A DNA stretch of 9,773 nt from Spirochaeta sp. (GTDB lineage Bacteria > Spirochaetota > Spirochaetia > DSM-27196 > Alkalispirochaetaceae). The stretch's first letter is position 1, and the number at the start of each line of letters is the position of its first letter. The notes beneath the pieces were generated by a model, which saw only the letters and a list, made by a program, of their open reading frames with translations, was not told the DNA's origin and did no database searches. Location: positions 1-9,773 of the forward strand of contig SKHA01000248.1 of assembly GCA_007117185.1 (NCBI GenBank), written 5' to 3'. The position numbers were made by a program, and so were the translations under genes. This document shows, piece after piece, positions 1-6,648 of this stretch.

Positions 1-63
1 CGGATCCCGGCGTTTGCGCTGCGGGATCTGGCGCAGGGGGAGGTGAGCCCGGCGCCGATGTAG
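1..63 (+). CDS. 3' end of an unidentified upstream gene (partial)
   Basis: Frame 1 is open from the window edge and stops at TAG 61-63, giving a 20-residue tail that ends in VSPAPM. Third codon positions are almost all G or C, as in the clearly coding genes nearby, which favours real coding sequence. No family can be recognised from so short a tail. Frame 3 is also open (3-159) but reads as a low-complexity Gly/Ala stretch, so it was not preferred. The 107 bases between this stop and the next gene hold that gene's promoter. Confidence 0.45.
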   Translation, partial: RIPAFALRDLAQGEVSPAPM

Positions 64-135
64 TTGTCGCCGGTGCCCGCCGTCTCAGGGTGGCCACTTA
101 TCAACAGGGTGGTGCTTACTGCCGCTTGTCAGCCA

Positions 136-164
136 TTGACCGAATTTGTGTGGGGTTCTAAACT
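136..164 (+). promoter_or_regulatory. Sigma70-like promoter of the nitronate monooxygenase gene, predicted leaderless
   Basis: A -35 box TTGACC (136-141, 5 of 6 consensus bases) and a -10 box TAAACT (159-164, 4 of 6) are separated by exactly 17 bp. Only 6 nt lie between the -10 box and ATG 171, so transcription should begin at or within a base or two of the start codon. The GGGAAG just before the ATG touches the start codon and is too close to act as a normal ribosome binding site. Consensus matches are read from the sequence; leaderless transcription is inferred. Confidence 0.55.
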
Positions 165-170
165 GGGAAG

Positions 171-1598
171 ATGGAATACCCCCAACTGATACAAGGTGGA
201 ATGGGTGCGGGCGTCTCGGACTGGAGATTGGCTCGGGCGGTGGCACAGCAAGGCGCGATGGGGGTCGTCTCGGGAACCGCCCTGGACTCCATCCTTCTCC
301 GGCGGCTGCAGCAGGGTGATCCCGGCGGTCACATGCGCCGGGGGCTTGCGGCGTTCCCTGAACCAGAGATCGCCAGAGAGATTCTTGAAGAGTATTTTCG
401 GCCCGAGGGGACGGAGGATTTTCATCGTTTTGCCCTGGCTCCAATGGCCGCGGTCAACGCTGAAGGAACGCTGCAGCTCGATCTGGAGAGGCTTCTGGTG
501 GTGGCCAACTTCGTGGAAATTTTCCTGGCCAAGGAAGGCCATTCCGGCGCGATTGGTATCAACTTTCTGGAGAAGATCCAGATGCCCAACCCGGCATCCA
601 TCTACGGGGCGATGCTCGCCGGGGTGGATTACATCCTGATGGGGGCCGGCATTCCCCTGGAAATTCCCGGCTTGTTGGATGCATACGCTCGCGGCGAGAG
701 TGGTTCTATCACCCTTGTCGTGGAAGGTTCCGAGCGAGGGGATGTCACGACCCTCGGGTTTGATCCCGCCAGAGTGCTCTCTTCGCCGCCGCGCTCGATG
801 ACTCGGCCGCGCTTTCTGGCGATCGTTTCCTCAAACGTCCTGGCCAAGACGATGGTCGCCCGAGCCAGTGGCAAAGTCGACGGAATCATAGTCGAGGACT
901 ATACCGCCGGCGGGCACAACGCACCCCCGCGAGGGGAGCTCCACCTGACCGATGAGGGAGAACCGGTGTTCGGCGCCAAGGACCTCGTTGACACCGAGCG
1001 CATGAAAGACCTCAATGTCCCATTCTGGCTGGGTGGTTCGCGAAGCTTCCCGGACTCGCTCTCGATATCCAGAGCGGCCGGGGCAGTAGGCACCCAAGTG
1101 GGTACGCTCTTCGCATTCTGTCGGGAGTCTGGTTTCCTTTCCGATCTGAAGCGACGCTTCCTGGAGCTGGTTGAAGCGGGTAAAGTGCGTGTGTTCACCC
1201 ATCCCGAGGCCTCACCCACAGGCTACCCGCTGAAGATGGCCCTTGTTGAGGGGACGATGTCCGACGAAACAGAGTTTTCCAGCAGAAAGCGGGTTTGCAA
1301 CATTGGGTTGCTGCGGCGGATCTATCGCGACGAAAACGGCAAACTGGCTTACCGTTGCCCTGCCGAGTCTGTGGAACAGTACGTGAGAAAAGGTGGTAGC
1401 GAACAGGAGGCCCGAAACGCCCGATGCCTTTGCAACGGACTGCTGTCGGCGATCGGTCTGGCGATGGAATACGCCGGTGGTTACCTGGAAAGACCCTTTC
1501 TTGTACCCGGTGAGTGCCTGGACTCCCTGAGGACGCTGATACGGAACGTCGGCCTGGACTACACCGCCGCTGACGTGATCAGGTTTCTCGACACTTGA
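171..1598 (+). CDS. Nitronate monooxygenase / 2-nitropropane dioxygenase family flavoprotein, long form
   Basis: A 475-residue protein of the NMO/NPD family: FMN-dependent TIM-barrel enzymes that oxidise nitronates, although many members have unknown substrates. The N-terminus carries the family strand PQLIQGGMGAGVS (4-16). The motif DYTAGGHNAP (243-252) supplies the probable catalytic His249. GGSRSF (288-293) and AVGTQVGTLFAFCRES (305-320) match the flavin phosphate-binding region. The protein is much longer than classical NMOs (roughly 310-355 residues). Its extension (about 365-475) has Cys376, Cys396, Cys419 and Cys421, a pattern I recall from other long NPD-like proteins. ATG 171 is chosen because the next start (ATG 201) would delete the conserved QGG strand. 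A PfaD-like or enoyl-reductase-related role is possible; the exact substrate cannot be called. It appears to be a single-gene unit, since the next gene has its own promoter overlapping this stop codon. Confidence 0.85.
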   Translation: MEYPQLIQGGMGAGVSDWRLARAVAQQGAMGVVSGTALDSILLRRLQQGDPGGHMRRGLAAFPEPEIAREILEEYFRPEGTEDFHRFALAPMAAVNAEGTLQLDLERLLVVANFVEIFLAKEGHSGAIGINFLEKIQMPNPASIYGAMLAGVDYILMGAGIPLEIPGLLDAYARGESGSITLVVEGSERGDVTTLGFDPARVLSSPPRSMTRPRFLAIVSSNVLAKTMVARASGKVDGIIVEDYTAGGHNAPPRGELHLTDEGEPVFGAKDLVDTERMKDLNVPFWLGGSRSFPDSLSISRAAGAVGTQVGTLFAFCRESGFLSDLKRRFLELVEAGKVRVFTHPEASPTGYPLKMALVEGTMSDETEFSSRKRVCNIGLLRRIYRDENGKLAYRCPAESVEQYVRKGGSEQEARNARCLCNGLLSAIGLAMEYAGGYLERPFLVPGECLDSLRTLIRNVGLDYTAADVIRFLDT

Positions 1599-1623
1599 CG
1601 CTATGTTTCATAATTCGTATATA
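1595..1623 (+). promoter_or_regulatory. Promoter of the split YeeE/YedE unit
   Basis: The -35 box TTGACG (1595-1600, 5 of 6) overlaps the TGA stop codon of the upstream gene (1596-1598). After a 17-bp spacer comes a -10 box TATATA (1618-1623, 4 of 6). ATG 1630 follows after 6 nt, so the mRNA is predicted to start at or beside the start codon. No Shine-Dalgarno is present: the bases before the ATG are all A/T-rich. The -10 box sits at the centre of the 38-bp palindrome, so a bound regulator would block RNA polymerase. Confidence 0.6.
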
Positions 1624-1639
1624 TGAATTATGGAACATA
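1602..1639 (+). promoter_or_regulatory. 38-bp near-perfect palindrome, candidate operator
   Basis: The sequence is symmetric about the junction 1620/1621. Of 19 base pairs, 17 match; the exceptions are 1608/1633 and 1617/1624, both of which would be G-T wobbles. The 15-bp outer arms are TATGTTTCATAATTC (1602-1616) and GAATTATGGAACATA (1625-1639). It is strongly AT-rich against GC-rich surroundings and covers the spacer, the -10 box and the start codon. An AT-rich dyad over the promoter of a sulfur transporter recalls operators of ArsR-family sulfur/redox sensors such as BigR and SqrR, but the regulator is not in the window and its family is a guess. It is unlikely to be a terminator: it has no U-tract and no natural loop. 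Confidence 0.7.
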
Positions 1640-2172
1640 ACAACTTTCTACAACGATGGCGCCCCTATGTTTTCGGGGCTCTCGCGGGGTTGTTGCTCAC
1701 AGCCAGTGTGGCAACAACGGGACAATTCTTCGGTACTTCCACGACGTTTCCGCGAATGGCTACTCTGGTCGTGGATATCGTCGGGATCGACCTGAGCGAA
1801 ACCTACTTCTACCAGGTGCGCGATGGCTCATTGACCGGTTCGTCCTTTCCAAACTGGCAGCTTCTCTTTGTGATCGGAATCGGTCTGGGAGCTCTGCTTG
1901 CAGCCAAGGCGAGCGGCACATTCAAGCGGGAAGAACTGCCTCAGATGTGGGTGGATCAGTTCGGCCCGAGCACCCGTAAGCGTGCCCTCTACTCACTGGG
2001 CGGCGGAATCCTGGCGATGGTCGGGGCCCGAATGGCCGGAGGCTGCCCCAGCGGTCACGGAGTGAGCGGAGTGAGCCAGCTGGGTATAAGCAGCCTTGTC
2101 GCCGTAGCTATGTTCTTCATCGGTGGCATCCTGACTGCTCGGGTGCTGTATCGCAAGGGAGGTGTGGCATGA
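1630..2172 (+). CDS. YeeE/YedE (TsuA-type) sulfur-compound transporter, half A
   Basis: A 180-residue inner-membrane protein, homologous to the N-terminal half of YeeE/YedE (DUF395, sulf_transp) importers, which bring in thiosulfate or related sulfur compounds. Hydrophobic helices lie near 13-35, 77-95, 120-136 and 150-173. The signature GARMAGGCPSGHGVSG (132-147) contains the only cysteine, Cys139. In the structurally studied TsuA from Spirochaeta thermophila, pore-lining cysteines relay the substrate. The start is fixed at ATG 1630: in-frame upstream codons lie in the promoter, and the next in-frame starts fall inside the first helix. The stop overlaps the next start as ATGA, so the two halves are translationally coupled and probably form a heterodimer. 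The substrate cannot be decided from sequence, and no rhodanese, TusA or persulfide dioxygenase gene is nearby in the window. Confidence 0.85.
   Translation: MEHNNFLQRWRPYVFGALAGLLLTASVATTGQFFGTSTTFPRMATLVVDIVGIDLSETYFYQVRDGSLTGSSFPNWQLLFVIGIGLGALLAAKASGTFKREELPQMWVDQFGPSTRKRALYSLGGGILAMVGARMAGGCPSGHGVSGVSQLGISSLVAVAMFFIGGILTARVLYRKGGVA
2158..2162 (+). promoter_or_regulatory. Strong ribosome binding site for transporter half B
   Basis: GGAGG lies inside a purine run (2155-2162) with 6 nt before ATG 2169. It sits within the 3' end of the half A gene and fixes the half B start at the ATGA overlap. Its strength contrasts with the absence of any such site before ATG 1630. Confidence 0.75.
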
Positions 2173-2693
2173 CCTTGATAATTGGACTGATCACCGGAGT
2201 ACTCTTTGGCGTCTTCCTTCAGCAAGCGGAAGTACTGCGATTCGAGAAACAAGTTGCTGCGATGCGTCTCAAGGACATGACTATCGTCAAGTTCATGCTT
2301 TCCACAATTGTGGTCGGTGCGATCGGTATTCATCTGCTCCAGGATCTGGGGGCTGTCAGCTTTGCCCCGCGTGCTCTGAGCCTTGGTTCGCAGGTTATCG
2401 GTGGATTGCTCTTCGGGGCAGGGTGGGCGATTATCGGGTACTGCCCGGGAACAAGTATCGGCGCCCTCGGTGAAGGACGGTTCGGCGTGCTCTGGCCCAT
2501 TGCAGGCATGCTTGTCGGCGGTATCGTGTTTGCTCTGCTGTACCCCTTCATTCAACTGAACATTCAGCCGATCGGCGCCCTGGGAAACCTCTCCCTGCAC
2601 GGAGTTCTGGGGATCAACCATTGGATCGTGATCATAGCCCTCGCAGCAGGATCATTCTTCCTCTTTCGGTTCTTCGAAAAGCGCGGCCTGTGA
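2169..2693 (+). CDS. YeeE/YedE transporter, half B (DUF6691-like)
   Basis: A 174-residue membrane protein corresponding to the C-terminal half of YeeE/YedE transporters; stand-alone versions are usually annotated as DUF6691 or YeeE/YedE family. Hydrophobic segments lie near 1-18, 39-58, 73-92, 106-127 and 150-168. The motif GAGWAIIGYCPGTSIGALGEG (83-103) holds the only cysteine, Cys92, in the position equivalent to Cys139 of half A. Each half thus contributes one cysteine at a pseudo-symmetric Gly-x-Cys-Pro site, as expected for one substrate path built from two polypeptides. The start ATG 2169 overlaps the previous stop by one base short of a codon (ATGA) and is preceded by GGAGG. Sulfur-compound uptake is known for the family; a heterodimer is inferred here. 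Confidence 0.82.
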   Translation: MTLIIGLITGVLFGVFLQQAEVLRFEKQVAAMRLKDMTIVKFMLSTIVVGAIGIHLLQDLGAVSFAPRALSLGSQVIGGLLFGAGWAIIGYCPGTSIGALGEGRFGVLWPIAGMLVGGIVFALLYPFIQLNIQPIGALGNLSLHGVLGINHWIVIIALAAGSFFLFRFFEKRGL

Positions 2694-2738
2694 TGGAAGA
2701 CGCTCTCTTTTCATCGCACCATTGAGACGTAGGCGTTC

Positions 2739-2758
2739 TCCCGGGGGTCACCCCGGGA
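2739..2758. terminator. GC-rich hairpin between convergent genes, possible bidirectional terminator
   Basis: Perfect 8-bp arms TCCCGGGG (2739-2746) and CCCCGGGA (2751-2758) enclose a GTCA loop. The loop holds the stop codon of the minus-strand transporter gene (TGA, plus-strand tca 2748-2750). It lies 46 bp after the stop of the sulfur-transporter unit, so it could serve both convergent units. No U-tract follows on either strand, so intrinsic termination is uncertain. It may instead protect 3' ends. Confidence 0.4.
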
Positions 2759-3626
2759 CGCGCTGTTGGATCAGTTGCCCCTGAGCCATCGCCAGCGCCA
2801 GGATGATAACCGCACCACCCACAACAGTATTCCAGTACAGAGGTTCACCAAGAATCACCGTTCCCAGGGCCACCGCAACCACCACCTCGGCGTAACTCAG
2901 CAATGACGCTCCTGCCGTACCCAGCCGATGCAGACCCATGAAGAAAAGGGTAAACCCCGCCACCCCAACCCACGCGCCCAGGGATAGACCGATCACAACC
3001 TGCCGCGGTGCCACGCCGGCATCGGAAACAAAAAAGATCACCGCAAACACGATCGCACCCAAGACATTCTGGAAGAACGTCGTTTCGAAGGGGCTGTTCC
3101 CGCTGCGGGCGCGACGAAAGAGCACCACTGCCAACGCGTGAATCATCGCCGAGAAAATCATCGCGCTGATCCCGATCGCATCCCGCACCCCCGCCCCGCT
3201 ACCCCCTGGCAGATACAGTAGCGGGACCCCCGAGAAAGCCAGCGCCAGCAGCAGAGCCCGGGCGCGCCCCACCCGCTCCTTCAGAATCAGTCGGCCGAAA
3301 AGGGTAGCAAAGATGGGCCAGGCGTACAACGAGACGGTGGCCGTCGCCACCGTGGTGTACTCAAACGCGAGGAAGAAGAAATACATGCGAACCGCATTCA
3401 ACGCCGACGCCACAAGCCGCGTCCCCAGAAACTCCCGGGAGATGCGGTGGCGTCGAAAAAGAAACCACCCGCCCAGCGCCACGGCGGGAACCACCATGCG
3501 GAAAAACGTCATTGTCACGGCTGGAAGCGCCGCGGCGCGGATAAAAAGACCCCCGGAGCCCCAGATTGCGGCCGCGGCAAGAACCATCAACCCCGCCGCG
3601 GCGGCGCCCCTCTCGGTAGTATCCAC
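2748..3626 (-). CDS. DMT-superfamily (EamA) transporter
   Basis: A 292-residue inner-membrane protein with about ten hydrophobic helices, made of two EamA repeats, the usual size for this family of drug/metabolite exporters. Repeat 1 starts with IWGSGGLFIR (21-30) and ends around PIFATLFGRLILKERV (104-119). Repeat 2 runs from about 151 and contains YAEVVVAVALGTVILGEPL (245-263), with the family's conserved Glu after the penultimate helix of each repeat. The substrate cannot be inferred. The start used is GTG 3626, the first possible start after an in-frame TAG; the ATG at residue 14 (3587) sits just before the first helix and is a real alternative. The gene is divergent from the MMPL operon (57 bp between starts) and convergent with the sulfur transporter. 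Confidence 0.87.
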   Translation of the reverse strand: MDTTERGAAAAGLMVLAAAAIWGSGGLFIRAAALPAVTMTFFRMVVPAVALGGWFLFRRHRISREFLGTRLVASALNAVRMYFFFLAFEYTTVATATVSLYAWPIFATLFGRLILKERVGRARALLLALAFSGVPLLYLPGGSGAGVRDAIGISAMIFSAMIHALAVVLFRRARSGNSPFETTFFQNVLGAIVFAVIFFVSDAGVAPRQVVIGLSLGAWVGVAGFTLFFMGLHRLGTAGASLLSYAEVVVAVALGTVILGEPLYWNTVVGGAVIILALAMAQGQLIQQRVPG

Positions 3627-3632
3627 CTCTTC

Positions 3633-3661
3633 ACACTACCTGATTCCTTGTTCTTTGACGA
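3633..3661 (-). promoter_or_regulatory. Weak candidate promoter of the EamA gene
   Basis: On the minus strand a TCGTCA box (3661-3656, 4 of 6 match to the -35 consensus) is followed after 17 bp by TAGTGT (3638-3633, TAnnnT only). GTG 3626 comes 6 nt later, repeating the geometry seen at the plus-strand unit heads. The hexamers are poor, and the GAAGAG abutting the GTG could be read as a badly spaced ribosome site. It interleaves with the divergent MMPL promoter. Confidence 0.25.
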
Positions 3662-3676
3662 CAGGAAGGCTATAAC
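3648..3676 (+). promoter_or_regulatory. Promoter of the MMPL operon
   Basis: The -10 box TATAAC (3671-3676, 5 of 6) lies 7 nt before ATG 3684. A weaker -35 box TTGTTC (3648-3653, 3 of 6) is 17 bp upstream of it. A GGAAGG (3664-3669) lies 14 nt before the ATG, too far for efficient initiation. It would also be upstream of the predicted transcription start, so it should not be in the mRNA. A leaderless start is predicted. Confidence 0.5.
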
Positions 3677-3683
3677 AAAGCCA

Positions 3684-5879
3684 ATGAAGCGGTACCTCTT
3701 CCCAGTTCTGGTGGTCATGCTCTCGCTGCTCTTCCTGTTCTGGTCCCCGCCGCAGCGCGAACCCGGGGTAGACGGAGCGGAAGAGATCGAAGGACGCCTT
3801 TTGATACCACAGGCCAACGTGGCGATCGTCGTAGTAAACATGGAGCAGGCGGAACTGGAGTTCACCGCACCAGCGGAGCTTCTGAGCCTCCGGGCGCTGC
3901 AACGCGACCTTGAACTGCTCCGGGGCGTTGCCCGGGTCGAGTCGATCCTCAGCGTCTCCCGGGTTATCTCCCGGGACGAGGACATCATCGTCACCAGAGC
4001 GATCCCCGCTGATGAGGCGCTGGTCACCGACCAGTATCTGCGTCAGCTCGACAGCGAGCTGGAACAGTTCCCCGAGCTCACGCCCTACGTGAGCGCTGAT
4101 CGCAATACCCTGCTGTTTTACGTGTACTACGCCACCCGCACCCCCACTATCGAAATCCACCGAGGATTACGGGCGCTGCAGGAAACGTGGAGCGTCGATA
4201 TCCCCTTCGAGTTCACCGGACGTGCCCCTATCATCGCCGAGACAGAAGCGCTCCTGACCGGAGATATCCTTCTGTTCCTCCCAATACTCCTCCTGATGGT
4301 CCTCGGAATCTTCTCCCTCTTTCGAAGCTTGCGAATCGCGCTGGCGTCGATTCTGGTTATGGCACTCTCTGTTGGTGCCGCCTATACGCTGGTTCGCTTC
4401 CTGGGAATACCCGATTCGCCGATGATCCTGCTCATCCCCGTGTTCGGCCTCGGGCTGCTGAGCGACTATCTGCTCCACTACTTCTACCACAGCTTTCACG
4501 GGCAACTGGAAGAGAGTCCGGACAGCCTCAGGCGCAAGCTCTTCTTCCCCCTCTCACTCACCGCGCTTTCGACTGTCACCGGATTTCTCTCGTTGAACCT
4601 GATCGACGGATCGGGGCATACCCAGCTGGGATTGATCATCAGTACAGCAGTCTTCTTCACCTGGATCGGGGTATTCTTCTGGATTCACTACCTGCCGTTT
4701 CGGGAGCGAAAAACAGCCCTTCTGCCGCGTTTTCAATCGATACAGGTACGTCTGTTCGCCGTGATCGCCCGCAGGCGCTATCTGTTTTTCGGGGCGATCA
4801 CCCTGGTGGCTCTCTGGGGTGCCTTTCAACTCCAGAACCTGGGAATCGAGCCGTACCCTATTGGACAACTCCCTGCCGCCTCCACAATTCGACAGGCAGA
4901 CACCAGGATTAACGACGAGTTCTACGGGACCCTGCCGTTTTTCATCGAGGTTGATACCGGCCGGGGTCAGGGGTTGCTCAACAAAGACGCGCTGCTGACG
5001 CTTGATCGGGTCCACACAGCGATGGAAGAGGGAGAGGTCGGCTATGCGTTCTCCGTTCTGACGGTTCTGAAACGCATGAACTATTACTTCATGGGAGACG
5101 AAGAGTCGCTGCTGACCAGCACCGAGTTTGACGATATTTACGACGCGGTGATCGAACAGTACCTGTTGTACTACTCGTCCAGCGTTGATCCGCTGGAGTA
5201 CAGCGCCCTGCTGGACAGCTCGTATCGGTTTTTCTCGATCCGAGGACTCCTGCACTATCAGACCTATCAGGACCTTGACCGCTTCCTGTCCCTGATTGAA
5301 GAGATTCGCGAAGACCTGCCCGCATCCTGGAAAATGACCCTGCACGGTATGGCCAGGCAGCTGGAACGGGAGCACAATAACCTGCGTAATAACTGGCTCA
5401 TATCCTTCCTCAGCGGAAGTCTGATGATCTTCGTGACGGTGTTGCTGTTTTATCGGAAAGTAGGTCTGGCGCTGATCAGCCTCGTTCCCGGTGTGATCAG
5501 CATGGTAATCTCCTTCGGGCTCATCAGCATTGCCGGAATCAGTGTGGACGCGTTCTCGATCATCTTTGTTGCGATCATCACCGGCCTGGTGATCGACTAC
5601 AGCATTCACACCCTGGTTGCCCTTGATCGAATTGCAGCGGTGGAAACCCTGGAGAAGGGTTTTCAGGCGGTGATCGGATACAGCGGAATCCCCATCTTCC
5701 TGAGTTTTCTCACCTCCACCCTTTCCTTTGCGGTGCTCTTCCTCTCGTCCTTCCGAGGTGCTCGGAGTCTTGGATTTCTGCTGCTCACTTCTCTTGTTCT
5801 CTCCTTTTTCCTCAGTCTATACTTGCTGCCGATGATCGTGTTGCCGTTTCGGCTGAAAAAGGAGCGTGCCCGTGCGTAA
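3684..5879 (+). CDS. MMPL/RND-family inner-membrane transporter
   Basis: A 731-residue protein with the MMPL layout: TM1 (about 3-20), a periplasmic porter domain (25-190), a block of five helices (193-340), TM7 (368-384), a second porter domain (388-570) and a final block of five helices (572-722). The TM4-like segments hold GLGLLSDYLLHY (255-266) and GLVIDYSIH (634-642). Asp261-Tyr262 and Asp638-Tyr639 correspond to the paired Asp-Tyr proton relay of MmpL3-type transporters. These proteins use proton motive force to move lipids or hydrophobic molecules from the inner membrane. ATG 3684 is chosen because the open frame further upstream (from 3447) runs antisense to the EamA gene, has no transporter-like content and lies outside TM1. 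It heads a three-gene operon and its stop overlaps the next gene by 8 nt. The cargo is unknown; a hopanoid/HpnN-like, sterol-like or pigment-lipid substrate is possible. Confidence 0.88.
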   Translation: MKRYLFPVLVVMLSLLFLFWSPPQREPGVDGAEEIEGRLLIPQANVAIVVVNMEQAELEFTAPAELLSLRALQRDLELLRGVARVESILSVSRVISRDEDIIVTRAIPADEALVTDQYLRQLDSELEQFPELTPYVSADRNTLLFYVYYATRTPTIEIHRGLRALQETWSVDIPFEFTGRAPIIAETEALLTGDILLFLPILLLMVLGIFSLFRSLRIALASILVMALSVGAAYTLVRFLGIPDSPMILLIPVFGLGLLSDYLLHYFYHSFHGQLEESPDSLRRKLFFPLSLTALSTVTGFLSLNLIDGSGHTQLGLIISTAVFFTWIGVFFWIHYLPFRERKTALLPRFQSIQVRLFAVIARRRYLFFGAITLVALWGAFQLQNLGIEPYPIGQLPAASTIRQADTRINDEFYGTLPFFIEVDTGRGQGLLNKDALLTLDRVHTAMEEGEVGYAFSVLTVLKRMNYYFMGDEESLLTSTEFDDIYDAVIEQYLLYYSSSVDPLEYSALLDSSYRFFSIRGLLHYQTYQDLDRFLSLIEEIREDLPASWKMTLHGMARQLEREHNNLRNNWLISFLSGSLMIFVTVLLFYRKVGLALISLVPGVISMVISFGLISIAGISVDAFSIIFVAIITGLVIDYSIHTLVALDRIAAVETLEKGFQAVIGYSGIPIFLSFLTSTLSFAVLFLSSFRGARSLGFLLLTSLVLSFFLSLYLLPMIVLPFRLKKERARA
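5860..5864 (+). promoter_or_regulatory. Ribosome binding site that sets the start of the LolA-like gene
   Basis: AGGAG within an A-rich run has 7 nt to GTG 5872 but only 1 nt to the earlier in-frame GTG 5866. The spacing therefore favours 5872 as the true start. The site lies in the last codons of the MMPL gene, consistent with translational coupling. Confidence 0.7.
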
Positions 5880-6648
5880 GTTAGTCACTGTTGTATTTCT
5901 GTTTGTGTGGACAGGATCCCTGTTGTACGGCCAAAGCATCGAGACGATCCTGCAGCGTTTTGAAGAGACCACCAAGATACCCTCCCTGCAGGGGTCTTTC
6001 GTGGCGCAGCTGATCTCACCCAGCGGTGATGTCCGTGAGATTCGCGCCCGGGCGTATCAGAAGTTTGTCGGTACCGCCCAGACCAACCGCCTGTTCCTCT
6101 TCGATCATCCACCGACGGTTCGCGGAACCGGCCTGCTCCTGCACGCGTTCTATGACGGACGTCCCAACAACATGTGGATCTATCTGCCGGCGATTCGTCG
6201 CACCCGGCGTATCGCCCTGGAGAGCTCCGGCGGAGGATACTTCATGGGCAGCGACTTCACCTACCGTGACCTGATCGACAACGACAACTCCCAGCTGGAC
6301 TTCGAGCGGTTGCCGGACCGGGAAATCGATGGGGTGGAATACTTCGTGCTGCGCGCCCGGGGAAGGACAGCCCAGGATCGTCAGGAGCACGGCTACTCTT
6401 TCATCGTCACCTTCTACCGCAAGGACAATTACGTAATCCAGCGGCGGGAGTTCTACGATTTCAACGACGAGCTGCTGAAGGTGCTGCGGGCGGAGGAGCT
6501 TGAAGACATGCATCCGTACTATTATCCCACGGTACTGTCGATGGAGAACGTCCAGACCGGGCATCGGTCGGTTCTGCGGGTAACCGACATCAGTACCGAA
6601 GACATTCCCGATCGGGTTTTCACCACGCGGTACCTCCAGAGCAACTGA
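5872..6648 (+). CDS. LolA-like periplasmic protein (outer membrane lipoprotein-sorting family)
   Basis: A 258-residue secreted protein of the LolA_like family (the PF17131 type usually named outer membrane lipoprotein-sorting protein). Residues 1-21 form a signal peptide ending around LLYGQ. No cysteine follows, so it is a soluble periplasmic protein and not a lipoprotein. Family-typical stretches are AYQKF (61-65), VRGTGLLL (83-90), NNMWIYLPAIRRTRRI (99-114) and GGYFMGSDFTYRDL (121-134). The fold is a half-barrel that shields acyl chains. The start GTG 5872 is chosen by the AGGAG spacing; GTG 5866 is the alternative. It lies between an inner-membrane MMPL transporter and an outer-membrane barrel with no space for other genes, so it is probably the periplasmic shuttle of that system. 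True lipoprotein sorting by LolCDE is less likely in this context. The function is inferred. Confidence 0.85.
   Translation: MRKLVTVVFLFVWTGSLLYGQSIETILQRFEETTKIPSLQGSFVAQLISPSGDVREIRARAYQKFVGTAQTNRLFLFDHPPTVRGTGLLLHAFYDGRPNNMWIYLPAIRRTRRIALESSGGGYFMGSDFTYRDLIDNDNSQLDFERLPDREIDGVEYFVLRARGRTAQDRQEHGYSFIVTFYRKDNYVIQRREFYDFNDELLKVLRAEELEDMHPYYYPTVLSMENVQTGHRSVLRVTDISTEDIPDRVFTTRYLQSN

Noticed and set aside
1609..1614. CATAAT as the -10 box of the sulfur-transporter promoter
   Set aside because: It matches 5 of 6 bases, but no -35-like sequence lies 16-18 bp upstream (the region reads tctcga). TATATA at 1618-1623 pairs with TTGACG at exactly 17 bp.
1602..1639. Reading the palindrome as a rho-independent terminator of the upstream gene
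   Set aside because: It has no loop, is AT-rich, has no U-run after it, and sits exactly over a promoter and start codon. An operator fits better.
2690..2716. Possible stem GATGGAAG / TTTTCATC right after the sulfur-transporter stop
   Set aside because: It needs two G-U pairs, has an 8-nt loop, is not GC-rich and is not followed by a U-tract. It is too weak to call a terminator.
3447..3683. 79-codon upstream extension of the MMPL reading frame
   Set aside because: It lies antisense to the EamA gene, is Lys/Arg/His/Gly-rich without family features, and would bury TM1 behind a basic tail. ATG 3684 has its own -10 box and begins the normal MMPL N-terminus.
4554..5609. 351-codon open frame on the minus strand
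   Set aside because: It runs opposite the MMPL gene, is rich in Gln/His/Asp/Arg with no hydrophobic or domain pattern, and has no ribosome site. It is a shadow of the membrane-protein codons.
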